From UBA6136 sp039795615 (GTDB lineage: Bacteria; Pseudomonadota; Gammaproteobacteria; Methylococcales; Methylococcaceae), in the NCBI GenBank assembly GCA_039795615.1, contig JBDKLO010000077.1:1-53381 (forward strand): a stretch of 53,381 bases of DNA, in the 5' to 3' direction. Below are positions 9,901 to 17,446 of this stretch, piece after piece. A program made the position numbers and the translations under genes. Under the pieces are notes generated by a model, which ran no database searches, was not told where the DNA came from, and worked only from the letters and a program-made list of their open reading frames with translations. The stretch's first letter is position 1, and every line of letters begins with the position of its first letter.

Positions 9901-10564
9901 TGGGGGGGATGGCTGGGCCTATGACATTGGTTCCTCTGGACTGGACCATGTGCTGGCCAGTGGCCGCAACGTCAATGTGCTGGTGCTGGATACGGAGGTC
10001 TACTCCAATACCGGCGGGCAAATGTCCAAGGCGACGCCGCTGGGGGCTGTGGCCAAGTTTGCGGCGGGGGGTAAGCCTCTGGCGAAGAAAGACCTGGCCC
10101 TCCAGGCGATCGCCTACGGCAATGTCTATGTGGCCCGAATCGCCATGGGCGCCAATCCACAGCAGACCCTTCTCGCTCTTCGGGAGGCCGAAGCCTACCC
10201 CGGACCTTCATTGATTCTGGCCTACAGCCATTGCATTGCTCATGGCATCAATATGGAACAGGGATTGAAGCAACAGGCTTTGGCGACAGCCTCCGGGCAT
10301 TGGCCACTTGTTCGCTATAACCCGGCACTTCGGGATACCGGATCCAATCCTTTCGTTCTCGATTCGCCCAGGCCGCATATCGCGCTTCGAACCTATCAGG
10401 AAAATGAACTTAGATTCAGGACCTTGGCTCAGACGCATCCGGAGGAATCTGAGCGCCTGATGGGTTTGGCTCAGCGGGTCGTAGATCAGAAATGGTCGAC
10501 TTATGAAGAAATGGCCAGCGGCTCCGGGGATCGATTTCATCCCGACGCCGGTATGATTCCCTGA
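6977..10564 (+). CDS. nifJ: Pyruvate:ferredoxin (flavodoxin) oxidoreductase, single-chain
   Basis: 1195 aa from the GTG at 6977, which overlaps the previous stop (GTGA) and has GAGGA upstream; the open frame extends further 5' but that part lies inside the flavoprotein gene. Interconverts pyruvate + CoA and acetyl-CoA + CO2 with ferredoxin. All fused domains are present: domain I (YRINEVCAIYPITPSSTMAE), domain II/gamma, two [4Fe-4S] motifs (CIQCGHCSFVCPHA and CTGCRLCVEVCP), a CAGCGETPYLKVL segment for the third cluster, and the TPP site (GGDGWAYDIGSSGLDH with LDTEVYSNTGGQMSK). Length matches the usual 1170-1200 aa. It is O2-sensitive in most organisms, yet sits near O2-dependent lipid genes. 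With PEP synthase 7 kb downstream it could work in the CO2-fixing direction, which is inference. Confidence 0.96.
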   Translation: MNAPLEVTLDGNEAVAAIAYRINEVCAIYPITPSSTMAELADQWASEGRPNLWGHVPTVIEMQSEGGAAGAVHGALQTGALTTTFTASQGLLLMIPNLYKIAGELTPMVIHVAARAIAAQGLSIFGDHSDVAAVRPTGLAQLASGSVQEAHDMALIAQAASLESRIPFLHFFDGFRTSHEINKIRLIPDEVIRALMDPEAIRRHRARGLTPEAPVIRGTAQNPDVYFQARETVNPFYQKLPGILQSQMNTFGQQTGRHYGLFDYEGHPEAERVIVIMGSATATVAETVQHLMKSDARVGVIIVRLCLPFSAAHFLEKLPSSCRKLAVMDRLKSPGASGEPLYADVITTLAEALASGRLSTGSWPRVVGGRYGLSSKEFTPAMVKAIFDELSKDAPKNHFTIGIDDDVSGSSLNFDPSFQIEPDDVVRAIFMGLGSDGTVGANKNSIKIIGESTSLYAQGYFVYDSKKSGSKTFSHVRFGPRPIRAPYLIESASFIGCHQFGFIDQLDVLEKAAFGATLLLDSPYSAEEVWNHVPREFQKALIEKKIALYVIDAGSVAEASGMGRHTNTIMQTCFFAISGVLPANEAIEKIKAAIRKTYGKKGEAVVIKNFEAVDRTLASLHRVEIPDQVTSQYQRPALVSNQAPDFVRTVTQAMMGGYGDRIPVSALPIDGTYPTGTTQWEKRNISETIPVWDPVSCIQCGHCSFVCPHAVIRSKFYSSEQLLEAPESFKSADINARGFPDIRFTLQVYAEDCTGCRLCVEVCPVQSLEHPEQRAINMAEKAPILEAERANIQFFEHLLVNDRSAVDFSSVRGVQFLEPLFEFSGACAGCGETPYLKVLSQLFGDRLVIANATGCSSIYGGNLPTTPWTKNQEGRGPAWSNSLFEDNAEFGLGFRLSADLHLGMAIKGLKAMEGTLDQGLIDAVLNASQITESNIRKQRRRVDDLRVLLGGIDSEPARELLSVVDHLVRRSVWIIGGDGWAYDIGSSGLDHVLASGRNVNVLVLDTEVYSNTGGQMSKATPLGAVAKFAAGGKPLAKKDLALQAIAYGNVYVARIAMGANPQQTLLALREAEAYPGPSLILAYSHCIAHGINMEQGLKQQALATASGHWPLVRYNPALRDTGSNPFVLDSPRPHIALRTYQENELRFRTLAQTHPEESERLMGLAQRVVDQKWSTYEEMASGSGDRFHPDAGMIP

Positions 10565-10615
10565 ACGTGAGATTATGGTCTCAGAAAGGCAAGGTAGCGG
10601 TCGGAGAGTAAATCG

Positions 10616-11722
10616 ATGGGGCTGAATCGGGTGAACGGTTGGAATGTCATGCGACAGGGTGTTCAGCCCCTCCTGCTTTTGGTGCCGGTGGCGCTATCTC
10701 TGAAATCGTCTGGGGCTTCCCCGCTTTGGATCTTTCTTTCCTCTGCGCTCTCGATTATTCCCTTGGCCAAGTTGATGGGCGAAGCGACAGAAAAGCTGGC
10801 CGATGCGTTGGGGCCGACCCAAGGCGGCCTATTGAATGCGACTTTGGGGAATGCCCCGGAGCTCATCATCAGTTTCTTTGCGCTCAAGGCGGGCCTGGTC
10901 GAAATGGTGAAGTGCTCGATCACCGGTTCGATCATTGGTAATTTGCTGTTCGGGCTCGGGCTCACCTTTTTGATGATGATCAAGGGCGACTGGAGTCGCA
11001 ATATCCAGTTTGATCGTGATGCCGTCCGAGTCCACTCTGGGCTTTTGATTCTGGCCATGTTCGGGCTCATTATCCCGGCTGTTTTTGACTTCAGTACCAC
11101 TGTGGATCGGGAAATCAGTGTCGAGATCTCGGTCATCTTGATTGTGGTCTATGCACTCACCATCTTGGCGACCTTTTTGCCGCGTCGTCCTCGCACCGAT
11201 GCCGACGATGCACTTGAAATTGTGCGAGTCGATGATGATGGTGCAGAGGCACTGCCCCGCTGGTCGCCCAAGGGGTCCCTGATTCTTCTGAGTGTGGTCT
11301 CCGTTCTTTTGGCCCTCATGAGTGAAACCATGGCGAATGCTCTGGAGCCAGTAACGAGGGAACTGGGCCTCAGTACCGCCTTCGTTGGGGTTTTTGTTTT
11401 GGCACTCCTTGGGAATACGGCTGAAATGTTGACCGCCATTCGCTTTGCTCGTCATGGAAAAATCGATCTGGCCATGGGGGTCCTTCTGGGAGGCAGTGCT
11501 CAAATGGCCCTCATGATCGGGCCAACATTGGTGCTCATGGGCGCCTTGATGTCCTTAGAAATGAACCTTCTCTTCACGATCTATGATCTGGTGGCGGTGA
11601 TCATGACGGTCATGGCCGTGAGCAACTTTCTGGGTGCAGGGCACCTCAGAGCTCGAAGTGGCATCGCGTTCATCGCCCTCTATGTGATGTTGGGGGTGGG
11701 TTTCTACAACATGCCGGCTTGA
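10616..11722 (+). CDS. Calcium/proton exchanger, CAX/ChaA family
   Basis: 368 aa, about 11 TM helices. Both CAX alpha repeats are visible: the first with LGNAPELIISFFALKAG (about residue 78) and the second with LGNTAEMLTAIRFARHGK followed by GGSAQMALMIGPT. An acidic cytoplasmic loop (about residues 190-215, rich in D/E/R) separates the two halves. The family exports Ca2+ (or Na+/K+ in ChaA) in exchange for protons across the inner membrane. Start chosen at the ATG at 10616 with CGGAGAG upstream. It follows nifJ by 51 nt on the same strand; a 5-bp inverted repeat (TGAGA...TCTCA, about 10568-10583) lies between them without a T run. Confidence 0.9.
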   Translation: MGLNRVNGWNVMRQGVQPLLLLVPVALSLKSSGASPLWIFLSSALSIIPLAKLMGEATEKLADALGPTQGGLLNATLGNAPELIISFFALKAGLVEMVKCSITGSIIGNLLFGLGLTFLMMIKGDWSRNIQFDRDAVRVHSGLLILAMFGLIIPAVFDFSTTVDREISVEISVILIVVYALTILATFLPRRPRTDADDALEIVRVDDDGAEALPRWSPKGSLILLSVVSVLLALMSETMANALEPVTRELGLSTAFVGVFVLALLGNTAEMLTAIRFARHGKIDLAMGVLLGGSAQMALMIGPTLVLMGALMSLEMNLLFTIYDLVAVIMTVMAVSNFLGAGHLRARSGIAFIALYVMLGVGFYNMPA

Positions 11723-11760
11723 CCCCCGGAAGGTTTCTCTCTTTTTGAAGGAGTGTTGCG

Positions 11761-12114
11761 ATGAGGCTTCGGATCTTTGTCAGATGTTTGGCTGTCAGTC
11801 TCGTGATGAGCGGATGGATGAGCCATCCCGCAGTGGGTGCATGCCGAACGGAGGCCCCCCAGGCGCGGGCCTTTGCGTTGGCTCAAGGCAGTTGCCCATC
11901 GGGATACTATCGATCCGGGGGCGCTTGCGTTCCTTCAGGTGGGCACGCCCGTTTCGCATTTGAGGGCCCTCAAGGCAGTTGTCCTTCCGGGTACTATCGG
12001 TCTGGCGCAGCCTGTGTGGCTTCCACGGACCATAGCTGCGATGCCTTTGCACAGATCGCCGGCTCCTGCCCCTCCGGTTACCATCGATCCGGGATGGCCT
12101 GCCTTTCGAACTGA
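11761..12114 (+). CDS. Small secreted Cys-rich repeat protein
   Basis: 117 aa, good ribosome binding site (GAAGGAG) before the ATG. Residues 1-27 form a signal peptide (MRLRIFVRCLAVSLVMSGWM, cleavage likely after AVG). The mature part holds three copies of a 17-residue unit, GSCPSGYYRSGGACVPS, GSCPSGYYRSGAACVAS and GSCPSGYHRSGMACLSN, at residues 43-59, 72-88 and 101-117, spaced exactly 29 residues apart. Each unit has two Cys eight residues apart, so an intra-repeat disulfide or metal site is plausible. I do not recognise a characterised homologue; similar CPSGY-x-RSG units occur in short uncharacterised secreted proteins. It follows the CAX gene by 38 nt and converges on the DUF2252 gene (16-nt gap). 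Confidence 0.75.
   Translation: MRLRIFVRCLAVSLVMSGWMSHPAVGACRTEAPQARAFALAQGSCPSGYYRSGGACVPSGGHARFAFEGPQGSCPSGYYRSGAACVASTDHSCDAFAQIAGSCPSGYHRSGMACLSN
11887..12111 (+). repeat. Three in-frame 87-bp tandem repeats in the secreted protein gene
   Basis: Conserved 51-bp cores at 11887-11937, 11974-12024 and 12061-12111, with a period of exactly 87 bp (29 codons). Cores are well conserved at protein level and diverged at synonymous sites; the 36-bp linkers differ in sequence. This indicates old duplication with selection on the core. Confidence 0.8.
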
Positions 12115-12130
12115 GGGATGCCGTTTCGCT

Positions 12131-13606
12131 CTACACCTTTTGTCGAGGGGGTGGAGGCGTTCGTTCCGAGACGAAGACGCCGTGGTTCGGATCGCTGCTG
12201 AATTCGGGAGGAAGGACATCCTCCCGGGCTTCAGGAAGCGTCCCATTCGAAATCGCGGTTTGGAAAGCCTTGAAGTCTGTGATGACCTGATGAGTGTAGT
12301 GCTCAGCGAAAGCCACGATGGCCTTATCAAAACGATTGCTGTGACCCAGATAGCTATGGATCGCAATCGATTGGCCCGAGCGGGCGTGGGCGCGGGCCAG
12401 AGTAATTCCTGAGAGCCAGGCGAGATTCTTGATTTCAGTCAGATCGAGTTCCTGTGGGTCCGGCTTGTATTTCATGTCGCGAAGTTGTCGGACATAAAAC
12501 TCCCGCCCCAGAGGGGCGCGAACCCAGCCCAGAAAAAGATCGCTCGCTGCCTGCATGATGCGTTGCCCCCGAACGACCCTTTTGCCATCATGCCGAATGC
12601 TCGGATCCGTGAGGTACTGCGCCATGACTGAGGGCACCGCCTCCTTGACCTGCAGAACGATCAGGTCTCCCGGATGAAATCCCTGGAGAAGATAGACATA
12701 GGCCGTCAGACCAACACTTCCGACCCCAACGACCTTATGGCCGACGTCAATCACCCGGTATCGGCCTAAGAGTTCCTGTGTGGCGAGATCCAGACTGGTC
12801 GTATAGTCCTCATAGAGCTCTTGTTGTCGACCCAGCTCAGCCTGATCCAACGGGATGCGAACTAGCGTCGGAGGGTTGTCAGTGAACTGTCGGCCTTTGG
12901 GTCCCGCTTCCGTCAATTTAATGACCGCGGTCCATCGGTCTCGCTCACGAGCGCGCTTGATATAGGCCTTGAATTGCTTGATGCCGGATTTCCCCGTGAG
13001 GGTATCCAGTGTCCGCTCCATCCAGACCTCGTTGGGATGTTCGTACCAGATGTCGATTTCGGGGATGCGGGCATAATGGGCCATCGCCTTGCGATAGCTT
13101 TCAGCCAATAGCGCAACAATTTCGGTTCCACGCATATCGCCATGACCCAGTTCATGAAGTGCCAGCCAATAGGACGTGGCTAACCGGTGAACGTCCCATT
13201 CAAATGGCCCAGGATGGGTCTCATCAAAATCATTGATATCGAAAAGAACATCGCGATTTGGGGCAGCAAAAAGCCCAAAATTGGCAAGGTGCGCATCGCC
13301 ACATAACTGCACATGAATGCCGGTATTCTTTCGGCCTTCAGCCAGGTCATGCGCCATTAAAAGAGCTGAGCCTCGGTAGAAGGCGAAGGCACTTTGGCTC
13401 ATTCGGTGATGCCGTAGGGGAAGGAGTTCCTGAATCCGGTTCTTCTCCTGTTGTTGAATCAGCGCTACAGGATTTCGGTTAACAGGCTCCAGGGATAGCG
13501 CACCCAACTCGGCGCGATGGAGGTGCTTTCTCGCCGCCCGGCCTAAAAGGGCGCGTTGGTCGGCGTTGGCTGGGCCATCCCCTAACAAGCTTTCTGTCTT
13601 GTCCAT
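12131..13606 (-). CDS. DUF2252 family protein
   Basis: 491 aa, ATG start. Diagnostic blocks are present: RHHRMSQSAFAFYRGSALLM, HVQLCGDAHLANFGLFAAP, FDINDFDETHPGPFEWDVHR, and later VVGVGSVGLTAYVYLLQG and FVRQLRDMK-like (here YVRQLRDMKYKPD). The pattern (GDAHxxNFG followed by DxNDFDE) resembles the catalytic and Mg-binding loops of aminoglycoside phosphotransferase/kinase-like folds, so a small-molecule kinase activity is possible, but no function is established for the family. Length is typical (about 420-490). It diverges from the 5-oxoprolinase gene across 91 bp; no functional link is evident. Confidence 0.88.
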   Translation of the reverse strand: MDKTESLLGDGPANADQRALLGRAARKHLHRAELGALSLEPVNRNPVALIQQQEKNRIQELLPLRHHRMSQSAFAFYRGSALLMAHDLAEGRKNTGIHVQLCGDAHLANFGLFAAPNRDVLFDINDFDETHPGPFEWDVHRLATSYWLALHELGHGDMRGTEIVALLAESYRKAMAHYARIPEIDIWYEHPNEVWMERTLDTLTGKSGIKQFKAYIKRARERDRWTAVIKLTEAGPKGRQFTDNPPTLVRIPLDQAELGRQQELYEDYTTSLDLATQELLGRYRVIDVGHKVVGVGSVGLTAYVYLLQGFHPGDLIVLQVKEAVPSVMAQYLTDPSIRHDGKRVVRGQRIMQAASDLFLGWVRAPLGREFYVRQLRDMKYKPDPQELDLTEIKNLAWLSGITLARAHARSGQSIAIHSYLGHSNRFDKAIVAFAEHYTHQVITDFKAFQTAISNGTLPEAREDVLPPEFSSDPNHGVFVSERTPPPPRQKV

Positions 13607-13697
13607 GATCCAAGAGACTCCTGATCCTCTGAAGAAAACAAATCCGCTACGATCTCAACATCCGGTTTTCCATTTTTTAACAGAATAAGAATTCAAC

Positions 13698-16600
13698 ATG
13701 TCAGACGATCGCTGGGAATTTTGGGTTGACCGGGGAGGGACCTTTACCGACATCGTTGCGCGCACCCCGGAAGGTCAGCTCAAAGCCAAAAAACTCCTCT
13801 CTGAGAATCCCGGCCAATATGCTGACGCAGCCCTTGAGGGAATGCGTCAGTTTCTGGAGCTGAAACGGGGCGAAGTGATGGGCCCTGACCGCATTGCTTC
13901 GGTCAGGATGGGAACGACTGTGGCCACCAATGCCCTTCTGGAACGAAAGGGTGAACCCACGGTCCTGGTCACTACGCGGGGATTTCGGGATGTACTTCGC
14001 ATCGCCTATCAGAACCGGCCCAAGCTCTTTGAACGAGAAATCGTCCTGCCTGAGCTCCTCTATGAGAGGGTCATCGAGGCCAATGAACGCATTGGGGCGG
14101 ATGGGGGTGTGCTTCAGACGCTCGATGAATTCACCCTTGAAAGGGATCTAGTTCAAGCCTACGGCCAGGGGATTCGCTCCGTTGCGATCGTTTTTCTTCA
14201 TGGCTATCGCTATCCGGAGCATGAACGAGTTGCTCAGCGCATTTCTCAAGCCATCGGGTTTGACCAGATTTCGGTTTCCCATGAGGTCAGTCCCGTCATC
14301 AAGGTGGTTTCGAGAGGGGATACCACGGTCATGGATGCCTATCTTTCCCCGATTCTTCGCCGTTATGTGGATTCGATCGCGGACCAGCTCCCAGGCGTTG
14401 AGCTTCTTTTCATGCAATCTTCAGGCGGCCTGACGGATGCCGATCACTTCCAGGGTAAGGATGCCATTCTGTCAGGCCCAGCCGGCGGCATCGTTGCCAT
14501 GGTCAAGACGGCCGAGCAGGCAGGGTTCAATCAAATCATCGGCTTTGATATGGGCGGGACGTCCACCGATGTTTCTCATTATGCGGGCCGATATGAGCGT
14601 AACGAGGAGACGCAAGTCGCAGGAGTTCGGATTCGGGCACCCATGTTGAGTATTCACACCATCGCGTCGGGTGGAGGGTCCATTCTCTCTTTCGATGGGG
14701 CGCGTTGCCAGGTGGGTCCAGAGAGCGCTGGAGCCTTTCCGGGTCCTAAATGCTATCGCCAAGAGGGGCCGCTGACCGTTACCGATGCCAATGTCATGCT
14801 CGGGAAGATTCAGCCCAACCATTTTCCTGCAGTCTTTGGTCGGCATGGCGATTTGGCTTTGGATTCTGAAAGTGTAAGAGAGGCTTTCATCGCCTGGTCG
14901 ACGGGGATGGGAAAGGCCCCGGAGGCTTTGGCCGAGGGCTTCATCCAGATCGCAGTGCAGCAGATGGCGAATGCCATCCGCAAGATCTCCATCGGGGCGG
15001 GCCATGAGCCTCAAGGTTATGTTCTCCAGTGTTTTGGGGGTGCGGGCGGGCAACATGCTTGTCTGGTTGCCGAAGCCCTCGGCATTCAGCGAGTGCTCCT
15101 TCACCCCTTATCCGGTGTCTTGTCGGCCTTTGGAATGGGATTGGCTGATCAGTCGGTGGTCCTTTCAGAAACCATCGAGCAACCTTTGGCGCCTTCTGAA
15201 ATGGGGTCTATCCAGCAACGGATTGATGCATTGTCTTCGAAGGCTAAGGCGCAGCTAAGGGCTCAGGTGGCTGAGGCGGATGGCATCATCCTGAAGTCCT
15301 GGCTTCATGTGCGATACCAGAGTTCTGATCAGAGCGATCCCATTGAAGCGGGGCCGATAGATGCCGTGGTTGCAAAATTTAAAGAGCAGTATCGGCAGCG
15401 GAATGCTTATCTGCCGGAAGGTGATCAGATGGTAGTCGCCGCCATTACAGTGGAAGCGCTGAAGGCGGCTTCACTTCCAGAGACCCTCGGGAGGATGGAG
15501 GTTGCCTCAAGGTCAAAAGATCCGGTTCAAAGGACCCGTTTCTATTCCAAAGGCGCTTGGGTGGACGCCTTGATTCTTTCCCGAAGCCAGCTGACCACTG
15601 GCACCTGGATTGAAGGGCCCGCGATCGTGGTTGAGGAGAACGCCACCACCGTGGTGGAGCCGGGTTGGTGGGCGATGCTTGATCCGATGGACCATCTTCA
15701 TCTTGAGTGGAGATGCGTCCCCGCGATGGCTCTTCCTGAAACGACCGGGGTGGATCCGATTCGACTCGAGGTTTTCAACAACCTTTTTATGAACATTGCA
15801 GAAGAAATGGGAGTTCAGCTCCAGTCGACTGCAAGCTCGGTGAACATCAAGGAGAGGCTTGATTTCTCTTGCGCGCTGTTTGATGGCGAAGGTTCCTTGA
15901 TTGCTAATGCACCCCATATGCCGGTGCATTTAGGATCCATGGGCGACAGTATCAAGACCGTGATTCGGGACTGTGGTGAAACCCTCCAGCCTGGAGATGT
16001 TCAGGTCCTGAACGATCCCTATCAGGGAGGAACGCATCTTCCTGATATCACCGTGGTGACGCCGGTTTTTTTGGATGAGACGAGGGGGGCTGGGCGCCCG
16101 GATTTCTGGGTGGCGAGTCGTGGACATCATGCAGATATCGGCGGGGTCACCCCGGGATCCATGCCCCCCTTTTCGGCTTCCATCGAGGAAGAGGGAGTTC
16201 GAATTCAGAACTTTCGTCTCGTCAGTCAGGGCCGACTTTGTGAGGAAAACTTCCTGAAGCTTCTTGCCCATGGCCCTTACCCGGCCAGAAACCCCGCGCA
16301 GAATCTTCGGGATCTTCGAGCTCAGATCGCAGCGAATCAGAAGGGCGTTGAGTCACTGAGGAAGGCCGTTCAGGATCATGGTGAGATCAGTGTTAAGGCT
16401 TATATGGCGCATATCCTGGATCATGCCGAGGAGAAGGTCAGGCAGGCGATTCAAAGACTCAAGGAGGGGCGCTTCGCGTTGACGCTGGATAATGGTGCGA
16501 GGATCGAAATCTCCGTGACCATTGATGCCTCTCTGGGTGAGTGCACGGTCGATCTGACCGGAAGCAGTTCGATGCTCACCAACAACTTCAATTGTCCGAA

Positions 16601-17315
16601 ATCGATCGTTAAGGCGGCGGTTCTGTATGTCTTCCGAACCCTGGTTGAAGAGGATCTGCCGCTCAATGAGGGCTGTCTTCGTCCACTCAAGATCATCATT
16701 CCTGAAAGATCCATGCTGGACCCTCAATTTCCGGCTGCAGTGGTTGCCGGGAATGTCGAGACCTCCACCTGCATCGCCAATGCCCTTTATGGCGCGCTGG
16801 GCGTGATGGCTTCTGCGCAGCCCACGATGAACAATCTCACCTTCGGGAATTCCCATCATCAGTATTACGAGACCCTCTCCGGTGGGAGCGGTGCGGGAAT
16901 TTATCTTGATGTCGCGGGAAACATTCAGGGCGGGTTTGATGGGACTTCCGTTGTTCAAACCCATATGACCAACTCTCGTCTGACCGATCCTGAGATTCTG
17001 GAAATGCGTTTTCCGGTCAGAGTCGAACATCATGGCATTCGTCCAGAATCCGGAGGCATTGGCCGCTGGCGAGGAGGCGATGGGGCGATACGGACGTTAA
17101 CCTTTTTGGAGCCGATGACGGTCAGCCTTCTGACCAATGGTCGCACGCAGGGTGCCTTTGGCCTGGCCGGTGGGAGTGCCGGGGCCCCGGGGCTCAATCG
17201 TCTGATCCGGCAGGATGGAACGATGGAAGAGCTTGGGCATTTGGCTCAGGTGAGAGTCACGACTGGAGATCAACTTCAAATCGAAACGCCAGGGGGTGGG
17301 GGCTACGGGATCTGA
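13698..17315 (+). CDS. 5-oxoprolinase (ATP-hydrolysing), fused hydantoinase A/B type
   Basis: 1205 aa. Converts 5-oxo-L-proline + ATP to L-glutamate, or acts on a related cyclic amide. The N-terminal half (residues 1 to about 690) is HyuA/OplA-like with the actin-fold phosphate loops FWVDRGGTFTDIVARTPEG and IGFDMGGTSTDVSHYAG and the VRMGTTVATNALLERKG block. The C-terminal half (about 700-1205) is HyuB-like with DPIRLEVFNNLFMNIAEEMG, DPYQGGTHLPDITVVTPVF, GGSGAGIYLD and a terminal GGGGYGI. Length matches eukaryotic and bacterial single-chain 5-oxoprolinases (about 1200-1290 aa). The ATG at 13698 has only a weak AAGAA upstream. It stands alone between divergent DUF2252 and ppsA, so the substrate cannot be confirmed from context. 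Confidence 0.93.
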   Translation: MSDDRWEFWVDRGGTFTDIVARTPEGQLKAKKLLSENPGQYADAALEGMRQFLELKRGEVMGPDRIASVRMGTTVATNALLERKGEPTVLVTTRGFRDVLRIAYQNRPKLFEREIVLPELLYERVIEANERIGADGGVLQTLDEFTLERDLVQAYGQGIRSVAIVFLHGYRYPEHERVAQRISQAIGFDQISVSHEVSPVIKVVSRGDTTVMDAYLSPILRRYVDSIADQLPGVELLFMQSSGGLTDADHFQGKDAILSGPAGGIVAMVKTAEQAGFNQIIGFDMGGTSTDVSHYAGRYERNEETQVAGVRIRAPMLSIHTIASGGGSILSFDGARCQVGPESAGAFPGPKCYRQEGPLTVTDANVMLGKIQPNHFPAVFGRHGDLALDSESVREAFIAWSTGMGKAPEALAEGFIQIAVQQMANAIRKISIGAGHEPQGYVLQCFGGAGGQHACLVAEALGIQRVLLHPLSGVLSAFGMGLADQSVVLSETIEQPLAPSEMGSIQQRIDALSSKAKAQLRAQVAEADGIILKSWLHVRYQSSDQSDPIEAGPIDAVVAKFKEQYRQRNAYLPEGDQMVVAAITVEALKAASLPETLGRMEVASRSKDPVQRTRFYSKGAWVDALILSRSQLTTGTWIEGPAIVVEENATTVVEPGWWAMLDPMDHLHLEWRCVPAMALPETTGVDPIRLEVFNNLFMNIAEEMGVQLQSTASSVNIKERLDFSCALFDGEGSLIANAPHMPVHLGSMGDSIKTVIRDCGETLQPGDVQVLNDPYQGGTHLPDITVVTPVFLDETRGAGRPDFWVASRGHHADIGGVTPGSMPPFSASIEEEGVRIQNFRLVSQGRLCEENFLKLLAHGPYPARNPAQNLRDLRAQIAANQKGVESLRKAVQDHGEISVKAYMAHILDHAEEKVRQAIQRLKEGRFALTLDNGARIEISVTIDASLGECTVDLTGSSSMLTNNFNCPKSIVKAAVLYVFRTLVEEDLPLNEGCLRPLKIIIPERSMLDPQFPAAVVAGNVETSTCIANALYGALGVMASAQPTMNNLTFGNSHHQYYETLSGGSGAGIYLDVAGNIQGGFDGTSVVQTHMTNSRLTDPEILEMRFPVRVEHHGIRPESGGIGRWRGGDGAIRTLTFLEPMTVSLLTNGRTQGAFGLAGGSAGAPGLNRLIRQDGTMEELGHLAQVRVTTGDQLQIETPGGGGYGI

Positions 17316-17446
17316 GGCGCCCCGATCATTCGATTTTTTAAATTTCGGAACCGTTGAGCCGTAGATGGCCGCATAGTTTTGTTTGATTTTGGGGCATAGA
17401 CTCACGCTCGCAACGATTAAAAACCGTACTGATTGCGAGGTTAACC

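Noticed and set aside
11887..12111. Regular 87-bp repeats as a possible CRISPR or non-coding array
   Set aside because: The repeats are in frame in a signal-peptide protein, diverge at synonymous positions, and number only three.
16353..17033. 226-codon minus-strand open frame in the 5-oxoprolinase gene
   Set aside because: Lies fully within a strongly supported 1205-aa gene and shows no independent features.
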